64,000 nucleotides of DNA from Parundibacterium terreum. GTDB lineage: Bacteria > Pseudomonadota > Gammaproteobacteria > Burkholderiales > Burkholderiaceae_D. The stretch lies in the NCBI RefSeq assembly GCF_014636315.1, contig NZ_BMED01000002.1:496001-560000 (forward strand), given 5' to 3'. Position numbers and translations under genes: made by a program. This document shows positions 54,455 through 62,920 of this stretch, piece by piece. Every line of letters starts with the position of its first letter. Within the stretch, counting starts at the first letter, position 1. The notes under the pieces are model-generated. The model saw nothing but the letters and a program-made list of their open reading frames with translations. It made no database searches and was not told the origin of the DNA.

Positions 54455-55432
54455 TCACTCCGCTTGAATAAGGCCGAGCTTTTTCAACGCCCCATTTTCG
54501 TACACTCCTTCGAGTTCGGAGTCTTGAAATAAGGCTGCCAATAAGCAAGCCCATCTCAATGGATGATCCTTTCTTTTCCCTGACAAGAGTTCATTGACCC
54601 AATGCGCCGACGCAAACCCTCTAAATATTTCCAGATGAGATTCCATACATTGAGGGAAAACTTTTTTCCACCAATTAAACAATGCCAACCGATCCAACGT
54701 GTTAGAAGCCGCCAAAATTTGGCGCTCAAAAAAGAGCTTGATCGTGCGGCGCCTGAGTTCGTCGGTGTTAATGCATTGTTGCTGGGAGCTTTCGAGGACT
54801 AGCTTTGTTACTCGCCTAAGGAACGATGACTCTTCAAGAGTGAGACTTAGAGATTCTCTATGGTTTTCACAATCAATCGCGCGGTTCCAGCGATGACGCG
54901 AAAAATGACAATTCTTCACAATGTTTAAGAGTGCTCTGTGTGATTCACAAAAATAAACACCGGGAAATTGGTGCGCTGCGCGCCAATATGGAAACCCAAT
55001 TTGATTAATATCCTCCGCTTCGCACTGAGGGCATATTTTTATATCGTGCACTCCAGAAATGCAGCTGGTTCCTACCCCAAATTGCCGCAGCAAATCCTGA
55101 TCAGGTTGAGCCGAGCTTAGTTCAAGCAATTGATCAGCGCGAGAAGGATGCATGAATGGCAGGTATGCGCCAGCAACGGTCATTTCTCTCAAAACACGCA
55201 TTGGAGGGCCAATGCCATCGACAGTAGATGCGAGGTGACTAAGTCCTTTTGGAATTCCAGTTAATTCGGATGCGCGCGCAAATCCAAACAGAAATTTGGA
55301 TGATGTTTCTGCCCGCTGAAATCCGCTGCGATGGTGAAATCGAGCACAAAGGCTGTACAGAGCTTCGCCTTGCTGTTCGCTTAACCAGAAAGTGAGAATA
55401 CCTAAATTAAGAGCGCTTTCACGCAATTTCAT
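54455..55432 (-). CDS. TniQ/TnsD-like target selector 1
   Basis: 325 residues. The N-terminal TniQ pattern (GEALYSLCARFHHRSGF) is followed by a zinc finger, Cys134-Cys137...Cys162-His165, in ICPQCEAEDINQIGFPYWRAAHQFPGVYFCESH, and a C-terminal HPLRWACLLAALF helix. TniQ proteins recognise the attachment site (TnsD) or guide complexes in CRISPR-linked transposons and recruit TnsC. It is short compared with TnsD of Tn7 (508 aa). AGGTGA precedes the ATG closely. It is convergent with tnsC and divergent from the second tniQ. Confidence 0.9.
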   Translation of the reverse strand: MKLRESALNLGILTFWLSEQQGEALYSLCARFHHRSGFQRAETSSKFLFGFARASELTGIPKGLSHLASTVDGIGPPMRVLREMTVAGAYLPFMHPSRADQLLELSSAQPDQDLLRQFGVGTSCISGVHDIKICPQCEAEDINQIGFPYWRAAHQFPGVYFCESHRALLNIVKNCHFSRHRWNRAIDCENHRESLSLTLEESSFLRRVTKLVLESSQQQCINTDELRRRTIKLFFERQILAASNTLDRLALFNWWKKVFPQCMESHLEIFRGFASAHWVNELLSGKRKDHPLRWACLLAALFQDSELEGVYENGALKKLGLIQAE

Positions 55433-55449
55433 TCACCTATAGATAACAG

Positions 55450-56382
55450 ATGAAAAGTACATTAAATTTTGATTTAAAAATTGCACCAGCTGAAACTCTT
55501 TATTCCTACGCCGTACGCTTCTATAGACGATCAGGTTATCGGTCTTGGGGAAATTTTTGGAATAAATTATCGGTTAATGGTCCAAGGTCTTCGGATTCAA
55601 TGTTGACCAAAATAGACGGGCTAGCTCAGCTAACTGGTTGTCTTGAACAGGGAAATACTCAGATCTCCAAAAACCATACGGCCTTTAACTACCTAGGGGC
55701 ATTTCTTCGTGATCCAACGTGGAACGATATGCGCCTAAAGCAAGGTGCCTCTAAATTGCACATGTCCAATCGCGCCTTTAGTTTGGCCAACGAAATGGGA
55801 ACACGCATTCAGCAGTTTAGATATTGCATGTCATGTTGTGAAGAACAAATTCAATTATTTGGTCATACCTATTGGGCCAGACATCATCTAATGCCTGGGG
55901 TTGAAGTTTGCTGGCGTCACCAAGAAATTTTGCAAAAGGTCCAAGCCAGCATCCACACTGATGTGCTCCCGAAAGACTTCAAGATTGAAACAAATTCCCC
56001 TGAGCCAGTCCGCGAACAGTCCATCTGGCTTGCCAAAACATCAGAAACACTCCTTGCGACTGAGGCTGGCAGCCTTGCTAGAGAAGCGGTGATAGAGGTG
56101 TTTCAAGCCAGAATGATCAGCCTCGGTTTTAAAGCTCAGAATGGCTTCTGCCGTAAGAAAATTCGTCAAAAGTTAATTGCGACCTGGGGGACGCACGCGC
56201 TCGAGCGAATTAGCGCCAGGTTTCTGGTACGTCAACCGATTGAAGATTGGCTTCCGAGCTTGTACACCAATCACAATCTGAGTTTTCCGACGCTCCATCA
56301 TTTGTTGTTGATCGGAGCACTATATAAAAATTTTGATACGTTTTTCAGAAATGTGCAGGAGCAGTTAAATGGGCAAAACTAG
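55450..56382 (+). CDS. TniQ/TnsD-like target selector 2
   Basis: 310 residues with the same plan: AETLYSYAVRFYRRSGY, zinc finger Cys126-Cys129...Cys154-His157 in YCMSCCEEQIQLFGHTYWARHHLMPGVEVCWRH, and FPTLHHLLLIGALY near the C-terminus. It is clearly diverged from selector 1. Its ATG lies 17 bp from that of selector 1 on the other strand, so each promoter must lie within the other gene or be shared. Two selectors imply two target pathways. Confidence 0.9.
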   Translation: MKSTLNFDLKIAPAETLYSYAVRFYRRSGYRSWGNFWNKLSVNGPRSSDSMLTKIDGLAQLTGCLEQGNTQISKNHTAFNYLGAFLRDPTWNDMRLKQGASKLHMSNRAFSLANEMGTRIQQFRYCMSCCEEQIQLFGHTYWARHHLMPGVEVCWRHQEILQKVQASIHTDVLPKDFKIETNSPEPVREQSIWLAKTSETLLATEAGSLAREAVIEVFQARMISLGFKAQNGFCRKKIRQKLIATWGTHALERISARFLVRQPIEDWLPSLYTNHNLSFPTLHHLLLIGALYKNFDTFFRNVQEQLNGQN

Positions 56383-56839
56383 CATCTTTCCGCACCAAGA
56401 ATGCTCGGACTAAGCCAGTGAAGTTCAGGTTTAATGCTTTAGAGGCCAAATCAGCCTCGAAGGAAAAGTAGAACGCAGGAGTGCCTTTAAGGAGACGCAT
56501 CCGTACTGCCCTAAGGAAATTTGAGATGGTGTTAATGTCATAGTGGAAGTCCTTGCCCATGATTTTGTCTTGGTTATCGGGCGAATGCCCCTCGACAATG
56601 AGTTGATGAGTGATGGCTGCTACTACTGCATTGATCTGGGTCATTATCTTTCCTTTTAATAGTAAACGAGTTTCTTCGACATAATCGCGTGCGTAGGGTT
56701 TTGGATATAAATCAAAAGACTTCTTGTTTTTAAGTCGCGCAGCCAATGCGGCGTGATCGGAAGCCGCATTTTTACATTCGTGCGTCGCCCCACCGAGGTC
56801 GTGTTTGAATGTGGGCACTGACCCCGGTCCCTCGCTCAC
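56345..56839 (-). CDS. Unrecognised ORF overlapping the end of tniQ 2
   Basis: Up to 164 residues. Only an internal ATG at 56644 (MTQINAVVAAITHQLIVEG) has a good SD (AAGGA), giving 100 residues; the frame is open upstream for another 65 codons. The translation (HYDINTISNFLRAVRMRLLKGTPAFYFSF) matches no family known to me. It overlaps tniQ 2 tail to tail by 38 bp. It may be an accessory or cargo gene. Confidence 0.45.
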   Translation of the reverse strand: MSEGPGSVPTFKHDLGGATHECKNAASDHAALAARLKNKKSFDLYPKPYARDYVEETRLLLKGKIMTQINAVVAAITHQLIVEGHSPDNQDKIMGKDFHYDINTISNFLRAVRMRLLKGTPAFYFSFEADLASKALNLNFTGLVRAFLVRKDASFAHLTAPAHF

Positions 56840-56869
56840 AAAACTTTCCTTGGAGAAAATTGAGTTCCC

Positions 56870-57304
56870 TCACTTGTCCACAACAGCAGCAGCACCTACG
56901 AGGACTTCATCCAGAAAGCCTGGGTATCCCCAGCCTTCCACCGACAACTTCACCAACACGGCGTGGGCCGATCGAACATGTAACATAGCGCCAATTGGCG
57001 CTAGTGAGTCTCCTAGAACCGCTTGGGACCCCATGCCTTCTGGCCAAAAGTCATTTTGTGTTGCATTTAGCGTCATCGTTGCATTGGTATAAGCGGGGCC
57101 GGGGGTCACGCCCCATAGCTTGGCCGATACAAACACATCCCACGTGCCCGCAGCCAGCCAAAAGCCAATCAAAACCTTCGCGTCATTCCCAATATCATGT
57201 CGCCCGGGTAACTGCTTTTCGAAACTTTCTCGGTGCACGATATCAGCAACCAAGGGACGGTGTACTTTGCCTGTCATAACCTTGATCCACATCCAATCTG
57301 CCAT
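56870..57304 (-). CDS. Unrecognised 144-residue protein
   Basis: A convincing gene start with AAGGAG six bases before ATG 57304. The product (MADWMWIKVMTGKVHRPLVADIVHRE...LIGFWLAAGTWDVF...NATMTLNATQNDFWPEGMG) has no motif I recognise, no signal peptide and no TM segment. It lies within or beside the transposon cargo and is followed by the 56345-56839 ORF on the same strand. Confidence 0.6.
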   Translation of the reverse strand: MADWMWIKVMTGKVHRPLVADIVHRESFEKQLPGRHDIGNDAKVLIGFWLAAGTWDVFVSAKLWGVTPGPAYTNATMTLNATQNDFWPEGMGSQAVLGDSLAPIGAMLHVRSAHAVLVKLSVEGWGYPGFLDEVLVGAAAVVDK

Positions 57305-57480
57305 TTTGAGCTCCTTTTTTAAAGATGAATTCCACTTGGCTGGACTTCCAAGCGGAACTGTACTGCGTAGTACTCAGTGGAAAGAATGTTTTCGACCTTG
57401 GTATCCACGTCTCCGTTCGAGCGATGCTCTTGACGAGGGGCTAGGGCTCCTTCTGTGTTGGGGTATGTTATTCAAACGCT

Positions 57481-58176
57481 ATGTTTGTATTATTGATAAA
57501 TTTATTGGATAAGCAACTTCTTTTTGAAAATTTCCCGGTGCACGACATTAGTTTGGACAGTTCGCTAAACTTGTTGGCTTTCGAATATTACGGAAGATAT
57601 TCCGGTCCACACTTCTCCTATCCTAGTAGAGAAGAGCTTACTCAAATTGGAACTGCAACTTATTTCCTTGAGGGGAAGCAGCACCAGATTGAGGTGTGGC
57701 GCGATCGAGACCAGAATCTTAAAAGAAAAACAGATGATGTCCTTGAGACTTACGTTTTTAAGCGACCTGGCGAGATCGAATGGAATATGGTTGTCCTTGA
57801 TCTGAATCGAAAGATTCGAACGGATATTGGCAGAACTAATTTGTACAGGATCGGTCATTTCACGGACTGGTTCAGTCTTTCCCACTCGTTGGCACGCCCC
57901 AAAACCAGCTACCAGTTGAAAACAGATAGCCAACCGCAAGCGAGCGAAAAAGCCAGTTCTTCGTGTACATGGTATTCCCTCGAGCAACAAGGTCTTGAAA
58001 CTAAAATTTGCTGGAGCAAAGCGTTTCGATTACCACTTCTGATTACCGATCGGGACGGACGAACTCAGTGGAGGGTGGCTTCTGCTGATTCTCGGCAGCT
58101 CTCCGCTTTAGCCTTCAAGCCGCATGATGAAGGTTTCGTAAAAAATAATGCGAATGACGACATTCAGCCCGACTAG
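57481..58176 (+). CDS. Unrecognised 231-residue protein
   Basis: The frame from ATG 57481 has no clear SD. The product is polar and soluble-looking, with no detectable motif (for example HQIEVWRDRDQNLKRKTDDVLETYVFKRPGEIEWN). It is A+T-rich like the tns genes, consistent with transferred cargo. The start might be later in the frame. Confidence 0.5.
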   Translation: MFVLLINLLDKQLLFENFPVHDISLDSSLNLLAFEYYGRYSGPHFSYPSREELTQIGTATYFLEGKQHQIEVWRDRDQNLKRKTDDVLETYVFKRPGEIEWNMVVLDLNRKIRTDIGRTNLYRIGHFTDWFSLSHSLARPKTSYQLKTDSQPQASEKASSSCTWYSLEQQGLETKICWSKAFRLPLLITDRDGRTQWRVASADSRQLSALAFKPHDEGFVKNNANDDIQPD

Positions 58177-58285
58177 GGATATTGAGTTGTCTAGGCCAGT
58201 CAAAACTATTACACTTGAATTGCGCACACACTATTCAATAGATTTTTTTGATTGATGCGTTTATTGTTCCTCAGCGCCTTCCTAG

Positions 58286-59116
58286 TTACTCACTTTGTTC
58301 AGCTTGCTCATGGTCGAGAGCTTCCAGAAACAGATCGAAAGCAGCACTCGATATCTTGAATATGCCTTGATATGGATGAGTCAATTCTAAGATGAGAAAA
58401 TTTGCGCTCGCGACGGCGACGGACCCTAAGAGCAAAAAAAGTATTGCGAATATATTCCCGTCACTTAGGCTTCCATATAGAAAAAACAACAAGCAAGCCC
58501 AACTAAAGACAACGACAAGAAGCAAAGTCGGCACCAGATTTGAAAGGCTCCTGATAATGTTAGACTGAATAGTCGCAAAACTAGTGGAAAACTGCCGGAT
58601 AGCATTCAAATCATCACGAGTAACGTTTTCAAATTTCTCAGCAATATTATTTATCTTCAAAATTATTTTCACATCATCGGAAAGATGATTATAAGTTACG
58701 TCCGCATGATGGGCTCCATGTTCATCGGGCCAATATCGCTTCAACAAACGTACTACCACATCCTTCAAGAGCGCCCTGGGCACATCCGACACTCCAGGGA
58801 ATTGTTTCAGCAAAAGGTCTACATTCGCTAATGCACTGACAAGCGAATTAAAATCAGCCTGATGAGCATTAAAAGCTGCATAAGAGGACGACACTAGCAA
58901 GCCTAAAACGATGGCGAAAAGCGTCCCTATCAGTCCCGAAACTGATTTTACTGATTCGGCTGAAAGATGAACCTGGGAAGGAAATAGTTTATGTACCCAG
59001 ATTCCAGCGATGGCACACATAAAAGTACAAATCGCGACTGCTACGCATCGTCCAACTATCTTCATTCGTCTCACCCATAATAAATAAAAATTCACCTCAA
59101 ATGAAACAATCGCCAT
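58286..59116 (-). CDS. DUF4239-type (bestrophin-like) membrane protein
   Basis: About 277 residues with an N-terminal TM pair (VAVAICTFMCAIAGIWVH; VSGLIGTLFAIVLGLLVSSSYAAF), a central soluble helical region and a C-terminal TM pair (LVPTLLLVVVFSWACLLFFLYG; AILFLLLGSVAVASANFLILELTHPYQG). The LxxLTHPYxG ending resembles the D.PF.G motif of DUF4239. ATG 59116 has GAAGAGA upstream; 59152 and 59065 are other in-frame starts. The role is unknown. Confidence 0.65.
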   Translation of the reverse strand: MAIVSFEVNFYLLWVRRMKIVGRCVAVAICTFMCAIAGIWVHKLFPSQVHLSAESVKSVSGLIGTLFAIVLGLLVSSSYAAFNAHQADFNSLVSALANVDLLLKQFPGVSDVPRALLKDVVVRLLKRYWPDEHGAHHADVTYNHLSDDVKIILKINNIAEKFENVTRDDLNAIRQFSTSFATIQSNIIRSLSNLVPTLLLVVVFSWACLLFFLYGSLSDGNIFAILFLLLGSVAVASANFLILELTHPYQGIFKISSAAFDLFLEALDHEQAEQSE

Positions 59117-59290
59117 GACGTCTCTTCGAGTCAGAGCGTTGGCACCTGGCATTCACCGGAATGCGCAAAAAGGATGTTGTCGATATGCTGCGGAAATGCG
59201 CGATTTAGTCAACGCCGGGCACAACATTCGCTGATTGCATAGCGCTTACGCGTCAGCGCTAGAAGAACAATCAAGTCACCGATATTATTG

Positions 59291-60919
59291 TTATCGCGGC
59301 ACCTCTAAGACGGCGGACTGGATGTGCCCTGCGGTCACAGCCGCGCCTAGAACGGCAAGAGCTTCAGAAACTACAGCGTCGACTTTTTCCATTGGCCCGT
59401 CATGTAGTACTGTTCGATCAGGTCGAACCACTGCGACCCACCCGACCGGAGCAGCGCCTGGTACGAGGGCATCGGTCAGGTCTTCCCAAGAGTTTTCACC
59501 GCATCCGCTCTGCCCGCGATGACGCAATTGCAGGAGCGTCCCGCCAGCGCTCAACCATTCTCCGCGCAGCTGGAGGCTAAGCAGTTTTACCGGATCGCAA
59601 CCAAAGCCGATCAATGTGAGCTGCTGTCCGATTGCATCATCACTTTTTTGCACCGGGGCACCAATAGATTGGCGGACTAATCCTTGCGGCAAAAGGCCGC
59701 CACGTACCAGGCGCGAGCGAGACCTGCCTCGTACGAATAGTCCGCGACCAAATTGGTTTTTCGGCTTGATACGCAATTCCTCAAACATTGCTCGCGCTGA
59801 CGGAATAAGTTGCATCATCCACATTAATCCGTGAATTCCAAAAGCTTTCAGGCGGTTGGCGGGCATCACAAGGGATCCCATGAAAAGTGCAAGCTCAATG
59901 ATTGATTTTGCGTGAGGGCGGCGCTCAATATCGTACGTATCCAAAATCGTTGCCGATGCGCGTCCTTGCACGACCCAGGCTAGCTTCCAGCAGAGGTTGG
60001 CGACGTCGCGCAGGCCCGCAACCAGACCTTGTCCAGCAAACGGCGGTGTGATGTGTGCCGCATCTCCGACCAGAAATATTCTTCCGCGAGAGAATCTGTC
60101 AACGATTCTGGCGTGAAAGCGATACACCGCAGTGCGTTCAATGGATATATCCTCCGGCTTGCACCACGGCGCCAATAATTTTCGGATGCTCTCTGGTTTT
60201 TCCATTTCCTCGCGAGTTTCTCCGGGCTGCAGTTTGAACTCCCAACGTTGACGATTTCCGGGCGCCGGCATGTGTGGGGTGGGACGACGGGGATCGCACA
60301 TAAATTCGACATGGTCTATGGGATCAGGTACGTTTTGTGCGTCAACTATCAACCAGTCCTGCTCAAATGTTTTCCCTTGAAAAATTAATCCAGCATGTCG
60401 GCGCACGAAAGAGCTAGCACCGTCTGCACCGACAAGGAACCGAGTCCATACTGTTTCAACCTGACCATCAGCCATGCGCACGTCTACATGAACTCCTTGG
60501 GCATCCTCTCTAATGCCAATCAGTTCAGCACCCAGCGCAACTTGGACGTCAGGGTAGGCAGTTAGCCGCGCGCGGAGTGTTCGCTCTAAGTCCGGTTGAT
60601 AAAATGTCACGAGGCGAGGATGGCCGTCGAGTGGACCGGATGTATTTGCGCAAGCGTAGTTGCCAAAGATTGGTGACCGCATCTGCACCTTGGCGATCGC
60701 TTGGGTTTCAAAAGACCCTTCTTCCAAGCCAGCCATTTGCAGTATTCGTAGAGCCTCATTGTCAAGTACGATGGCACGAGGCGCCATGAAGATATCAGGG
60801 GATTTTTCGACCACGAGTGTGCGCACTCCGTAGCGGCCTAATAGATTAGCTGCGGTCGCACCAACGGGACCAAGTCCAACTAGCAACACGTCGACAGAAG
60901 AGGGTAAGGTTTGTCTCAT
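59291..60919 (-). CDS. FAD-dependent aromatic-ring monooxygenase (MhpA-like)
   Basis: 542 residues of the PHBH/MhpA flavoprotein hydroxylase class. FAD-binding GLGPVG is at residues 15-20, there is a DG-type segment (FLVGADGASSFVRRHAGL), and FLVGDAAHITPPFAGQGLVAGLRDVANLCWKLAWV contacts FAD ribityl and NAD(P)H. The C-terminal thioredoxin-like tail (WVAVVRPDRTVLHDG) is usual. It would hydroxylate a phenolic acid using O2 and NAD(P)H. It is the last of three same-strand genes that look like an operon for aromatic-compound breakdown. Confidence 0.88.
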   Translation of the reverse strand: MRQTLPSSVDVLLVGLGPVGATAANLLGRYGVRTLVVEKSPDIFMAPRAIVLDNEALRILQMAGLEEGSFETQAIAKVQMRSPIFGNYACANTSGPLDGHPRLVTFYQPDLERTLRARLTAYPDVQVALGAELIGIREDAQGVHVDVRMADGQVETVWTRFLVGADGASSFVRRHAGLIFQGKTFEQDWLIVDAQNVPDPIDHVEFMCDPRRPTPHMPAPGNRQRWEFKLQPGETREEMEKPESIRKLLAPWCKPEDISIERTAVYRFHARIVDRFSRGRIFLVGDAAHITPPFAGQGLVAGLRDVANLCWKLAWVVQGRASATILDTYDIERRPHAKSIIELALFMGSLVMPANRLKAFGIHGLMWMMQLIPSARAMFEELRIKPKNQFGRGLFVRGRSRSRLVRGGLLPQGLVRQSIGAPVQKSDDAIGQQLTLIGFGCDPVKLLSLQLRGEWLSAGGTLLQLRHRGQSGCGENSWEDLTDALVPGAAPVGWVAVVRPDRTVLHDGPMEKVDAVVSEALAVLGAAVTAGHIQSAVLEVPR

Positions 60920-60951
60920 AATAGTTTTTTTTAGTTAAGCTACAGTACAGA

Positions 60952-62883
60952 TCACTGACCGAGAGGGGATAACTCCACAGGGATGGCAAAGTTCCCAAGC
61001 AATTCGTGCACCTGGGGTGAGTTCTCGACGACACATTCAATGAAAGCTGTCGTTCCGCGCCTTAAGTCTGTTCGCACTTGAATCTTGGCTGGAATGTCGT
61101 GTGCTGCGAGCAGTTGTTGAAATACGTGTTCTGCTGCGCGCAACCGGAGCTCTGCTTTCGCTACCTTACCAATGGCCGTCAGAGGCATTTTTTCTAGTAT
61201 TTCAATGCGCACCGGAATAGCCGCACGTTCTGGAATAAGTTCGCGCGCAACCACAAGTAGATCGTCAGTATTGGCAATGTATCCTGGCTTTATGGTGACG
61301 TAGGCTACTGGTAGCTCGCCCGCATGCACGTCAGGTTGTCCTACTGCGGCGACAGCTGTCACAAATGGAACTTTGAGTAAGACGTCTTCTATCATTGCCG
61401 GGTCGATATTGTGTCCGCCGCGGATGATAAGTTCCTTTGCCCGGCCCGTTAGGTGAAGATAGCCATCTTCGTCGAAGTAACCAAGGTCTCCGGTATTGAG
61501 CCACCCTGGACGGAGCCAGATGCCTTGATTATCCAAGTGACGCAGGTATCCAGGAAAGACGTTAGGGCCACAGATGCCTATCACACCGACTTCGCCACCA
61601 TTGCATTCCTCAGTGGCATTACCATTGCTATCTATCTTCCAAACCTTGATCTGCTGATGTGGCAAGCGTATGCCGACAGTTCCAAAACGGCGTTCACCGA
61701 GTGGCGGATTGCAGGAGGAAACGCAGGCCCCTTCCGTGAGTCCATAGCCTTCGAATAGCTGTATGCCCGATGCTGATTCAAAGCGGCGTGCCACTTCGCT
61801 GGGAAGCGGAGCTGCACCGCACACTGCATACCGTAGCGTCGAAATATCGGCGTCGCCAATTGGAAGATCAGCAAGTGCGGCATAGATGGTCGGAACAGCA
61901 CTGAAACTGGTAGCCTTAAAACGCTCAACCAATTTCCAGAAGTTATGCAAGACACCCTGACCTCGATACCCTGAAGGTGTCAACATCACCACTTCGGCTC
62001 CGCTATGAAAAGCGGCCAGCCCGGTAACCATCGCACCATTTACATGAAATAGTGGCAATCCGCACAGCAACACATTGTCGGCGGGTAGTATGGCGCCCAG
62101 CGTCCAGGCAATGAAGGTTTCATTTAAATGTGTGTGCGCGGCGATCTTCGGGAACCCTGTTGTACCGCCCGTATGAAAATATGAACACACATCAAATTCG
62201 TCGAACTCTCGCGCTGACACTAGTCGGTCTGATTCTTCGGCATCGAGTGCGGTATCGAAGTCCAAAATTGCCACGTCGTTCCGCTTAGGTTTCCTGCTCT
62301 TTGCGAACATGTCTTCGATCAGCGCCTCTTCAGGTTGGTCGAGATACTGTCGAGAGCTCGCGGCGAATACAACACGAATCCCTGGACACCTGTCGACAAC
62401 GTCCATCGCCTTGTCCCAAATATCAGTCCCTGGCAATGGTGCAAGTGCGACTAATGCCTCAGCGCCGGTTTCATTAATAATGCCAGCGATATGTTCAGCT
62501 TCAAGCATAGGATTAATGGGACTAGCAATTCCTGCCGCCTGGGCACCGAGCAAGGCATAATGAGTCTGGGGCAGGTTGGGCATCAACAGCGAGACTGCTT
62601 TTCCCTTTAATATGCCTGCACGATGGAAGGCGTTTGCGGCTTGCGTAACCCGCCACCTTAGTTCACGGTAGGTGATAGAAGATTCGGGAGCAGCCGGCTC
62701 ACCTTTCATCACGAAACGAAGTGCCATGCGGTCAGCATGGGATTCACATGCTTGGCAAAGCAAGTCATAGGTGTTGTGCGCGGGCATGTTTTGATGCCAC
62801 GGCGCTTGTTCAATTTCCAGTACATCAGCCAAGCTGCGCACAGCGGAACGGATATGCGCGCGAGAATGTAATATTTCAGACAT
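60952..62883 (-). CDS. Acyl-CoA synthetase (AMP-forming)
   Basis: About 643 residues of the ANL superfamily. AMP-binding FHTGGTTGFPKIAAHTH, GYGLTEGACVSSCNPP, TGDLGYFDEDGYLHLTGRAKELIIRGG and the catalytic Lys near PLTAIGKVAKAELR are present. It would activate a carboxylic acid, aromatic or aliphatic, to its CoA thioester. The start at 62883 (MSEILHSRA) leaves 37 bp after the upstream gene; a longer frame to 62994 would overlap it. It shows moderate similarity to the long-chain/feruloyl-type groups; the substrate is not fixed. Confidence 0.88.
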   Translation of the reverse strand: MSEILHSRAHIRSAVRSLADVLEIEQAPWHQNMPAHNTYDLLCQACESHADRMALRFVMKGEPAAPESSITYRELRWRVTQAANAFHRAGILKGKAVSLLMPNLPQTHYALLGAQAAGIASPINPMLEAEHIAGIINETGAEALVALAPLPGTDIWDKAMDVVDRCPGIRVVFAASSRQYLDQPEEALIEDMFAKSRKPKRNDVAILDFDTALDAEESDRLVSAREFDEFDVCSYFHTGGTTGFPKIAAHTHLNETFIAWTLGAILPADNVLLCGLPLFHVNGAMVTGLAAFHSGAEVVMLTPSGYRGQGVLHNFWKLVERFKATSFSAVPTIYAALADLPIGDADISTLRYAVCGAAPLPSEVARRFESASGIQLFEGYGLTEGACVSSCNPPLGERRFGTVGIRLPHQQIKVWKIDSNGNATEECNGGEVGVIGICGPNVFPGYLRHLDNQGIWLRPGWLNTGDLGYFDEDGYLHLTGRAKELIIRGGHNIDPAMIEDVLLKVPFVTAVAAVGQPDVHAGELPVAYVTIKPGYIANTDDLLVVARELIPERAAIPVRIEILEKMPLTAIGKVAKAELRLRAAEHVFQQLLAAHDIPAKIQVRTDLRRGTTAFIECVVENSPQVHELLGNFAIPVELSPLGQ

Positions 62884-62920
62884 ATTGGTCTCGTAGGGTA
62901 TGGTATGTAGATCTTCGGGA

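Larger units (their letters stand above)
48802..56382. mobile_element. Tn7-like transposon (one end and transposition genes; other end not found)
   Basis: Starts with TGTC and two tandem ~21-bp repeats, then encodes tnsA, tnsB, tnsC and two TniQ/TnsD-like proteins. The listed right boundary is only the end of the last recognisable transposition gene. The second terminal repeat was not found up to 64000, so genes further right may be cargo. The five bases before the end are TCAGT, the expected target duplication to look for at the other end. Composition is visibly more A+T-rich than the flanking core genes. Confidence 0.88.

Noticed and set aside
57305-57480. Extension of the 57481 gene upstream
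   Set aside because: The upstream stretch carries other frames of the neighbouring gene's leader and shows no start with a ribosome-binding site in this frame.
59153-59290. Opposite end of the Tn7-like element between the membrane protein and the monooxygenase
   Set aside because: The gap was read for TTTCAAACTTAATT...CCTGACA and for TCAGT after ACA. Neither is present.
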